From positions 62,001 through 126,000 of the forward strand of contig JAFCMP010000085.1 in the NCBI GenBank assembly GCA_017506865.1: DNA of 64,000 bases, written 5' to 3'. The notes under the pieces were generated by a model. It made no database searches, was not told the origin of the DNA, and saw only the letters and a list, made by a program, of their open reading frames with translations. Made by a program: the position numbers and the translations under genes. The stretch's first letter is position 1. Each line of letters starts with the position of its first letter. Positions 63,933-64,000 of the stretch are shown here, in pieces. This DNA comes from Tribonema minus (lineage: Eukaryota > Sar > Xanthophyceae > Tribonematales > Tribonemataceae).

Positions 63933-64000
63933 ATCGCAGCACCGGCATGAAACGACATGGTCAGCGGAGCGGCATGGCTAGCGGCGTGTGACGTCGTGAC

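Overview
This is a window of nuclear DNA from a eukaryote with intron-rich, GC-rich genes. Coding exons are short (44-522 nt), are joined by GT-AG introns of 0.2-2 kb and read through with matching phases. There are no operons, Shine-Dalgarno sites or bacterial gene spacing. Interstitial TTAGGG tracts, poly-C tracts before 3' splice sites, an algal-type gene set and a methyltransferase-carrying Ty3/gypsy element fit a microalga. The TTAGGG unit favours a stramenopile over a green alga (TTTAGGG type), but this is an inference from weak evidence.

Layout, left to right. (1) 1-6717, plus strand: a CTD-small-phosphatase-like HAD phosphatase in at least five exons. (2) 8057-18245, plus: a complete ten-exon amino acid/auxin permease-type transporter (459 aa). 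(3) About 20390-23115: the left arm of an inverted duplication, with an intact intronless LRR protein (518 aa). (4) 23252-29359, plus: a seven-exon O-fucosyltransferase-like protein (539 aa). (5) 32286-40196, minus: a nine-exon paralogue of it (540 aa), convergent with the first. (6) 41450-45350, plus: a four-exon GT31-type glycosyltransferase (386 aa). (7) About 46680-49205: the right arm of the inverted duplication, with a frameshifted LRR pseudogene. (8) 49582-60577: an 11-kb Ty3/gypsy LTR retrotransposon with LTRs of about 370 bp, a polypurine tract, gag, a C5-cytosine DNA methyltransferase domain, protease, RT-RNase H, integrase and extra ORFs. Nearly all of its frames are broken. (9) 61959-63932, minus: three exons of a pentatricopeptide repeat protein that runs off the right edge.

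Two things stand out. First, most introns carry 'splice-site echoes': degenerate tandem copies of the neighbouring exon end together with its own splice dinucleotide, lying in the adjacent intron. They occur on donor and acceptor sides, on both strands and in all five multi-intron gene families here. Some echoes are shared by the two fucosyltransferase paralogues. Introns in this genome therefore seem to have grown by repeated tandem duplication centred on splice sites. Second, the retrotransposon carries a recognisable cytosine methyltransferase between gag and protease.

The three glycosylation-type genes (two O-fucosyltransferase-like, one GT31) are neighbours. All have hydrophobic N-termini and probably act in the secretory pathway; whether they act on the same substrate cannot be told from sequence. 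All gene structures come from reading frames and splice-site phase by eye. No transcript or database evidence was available.
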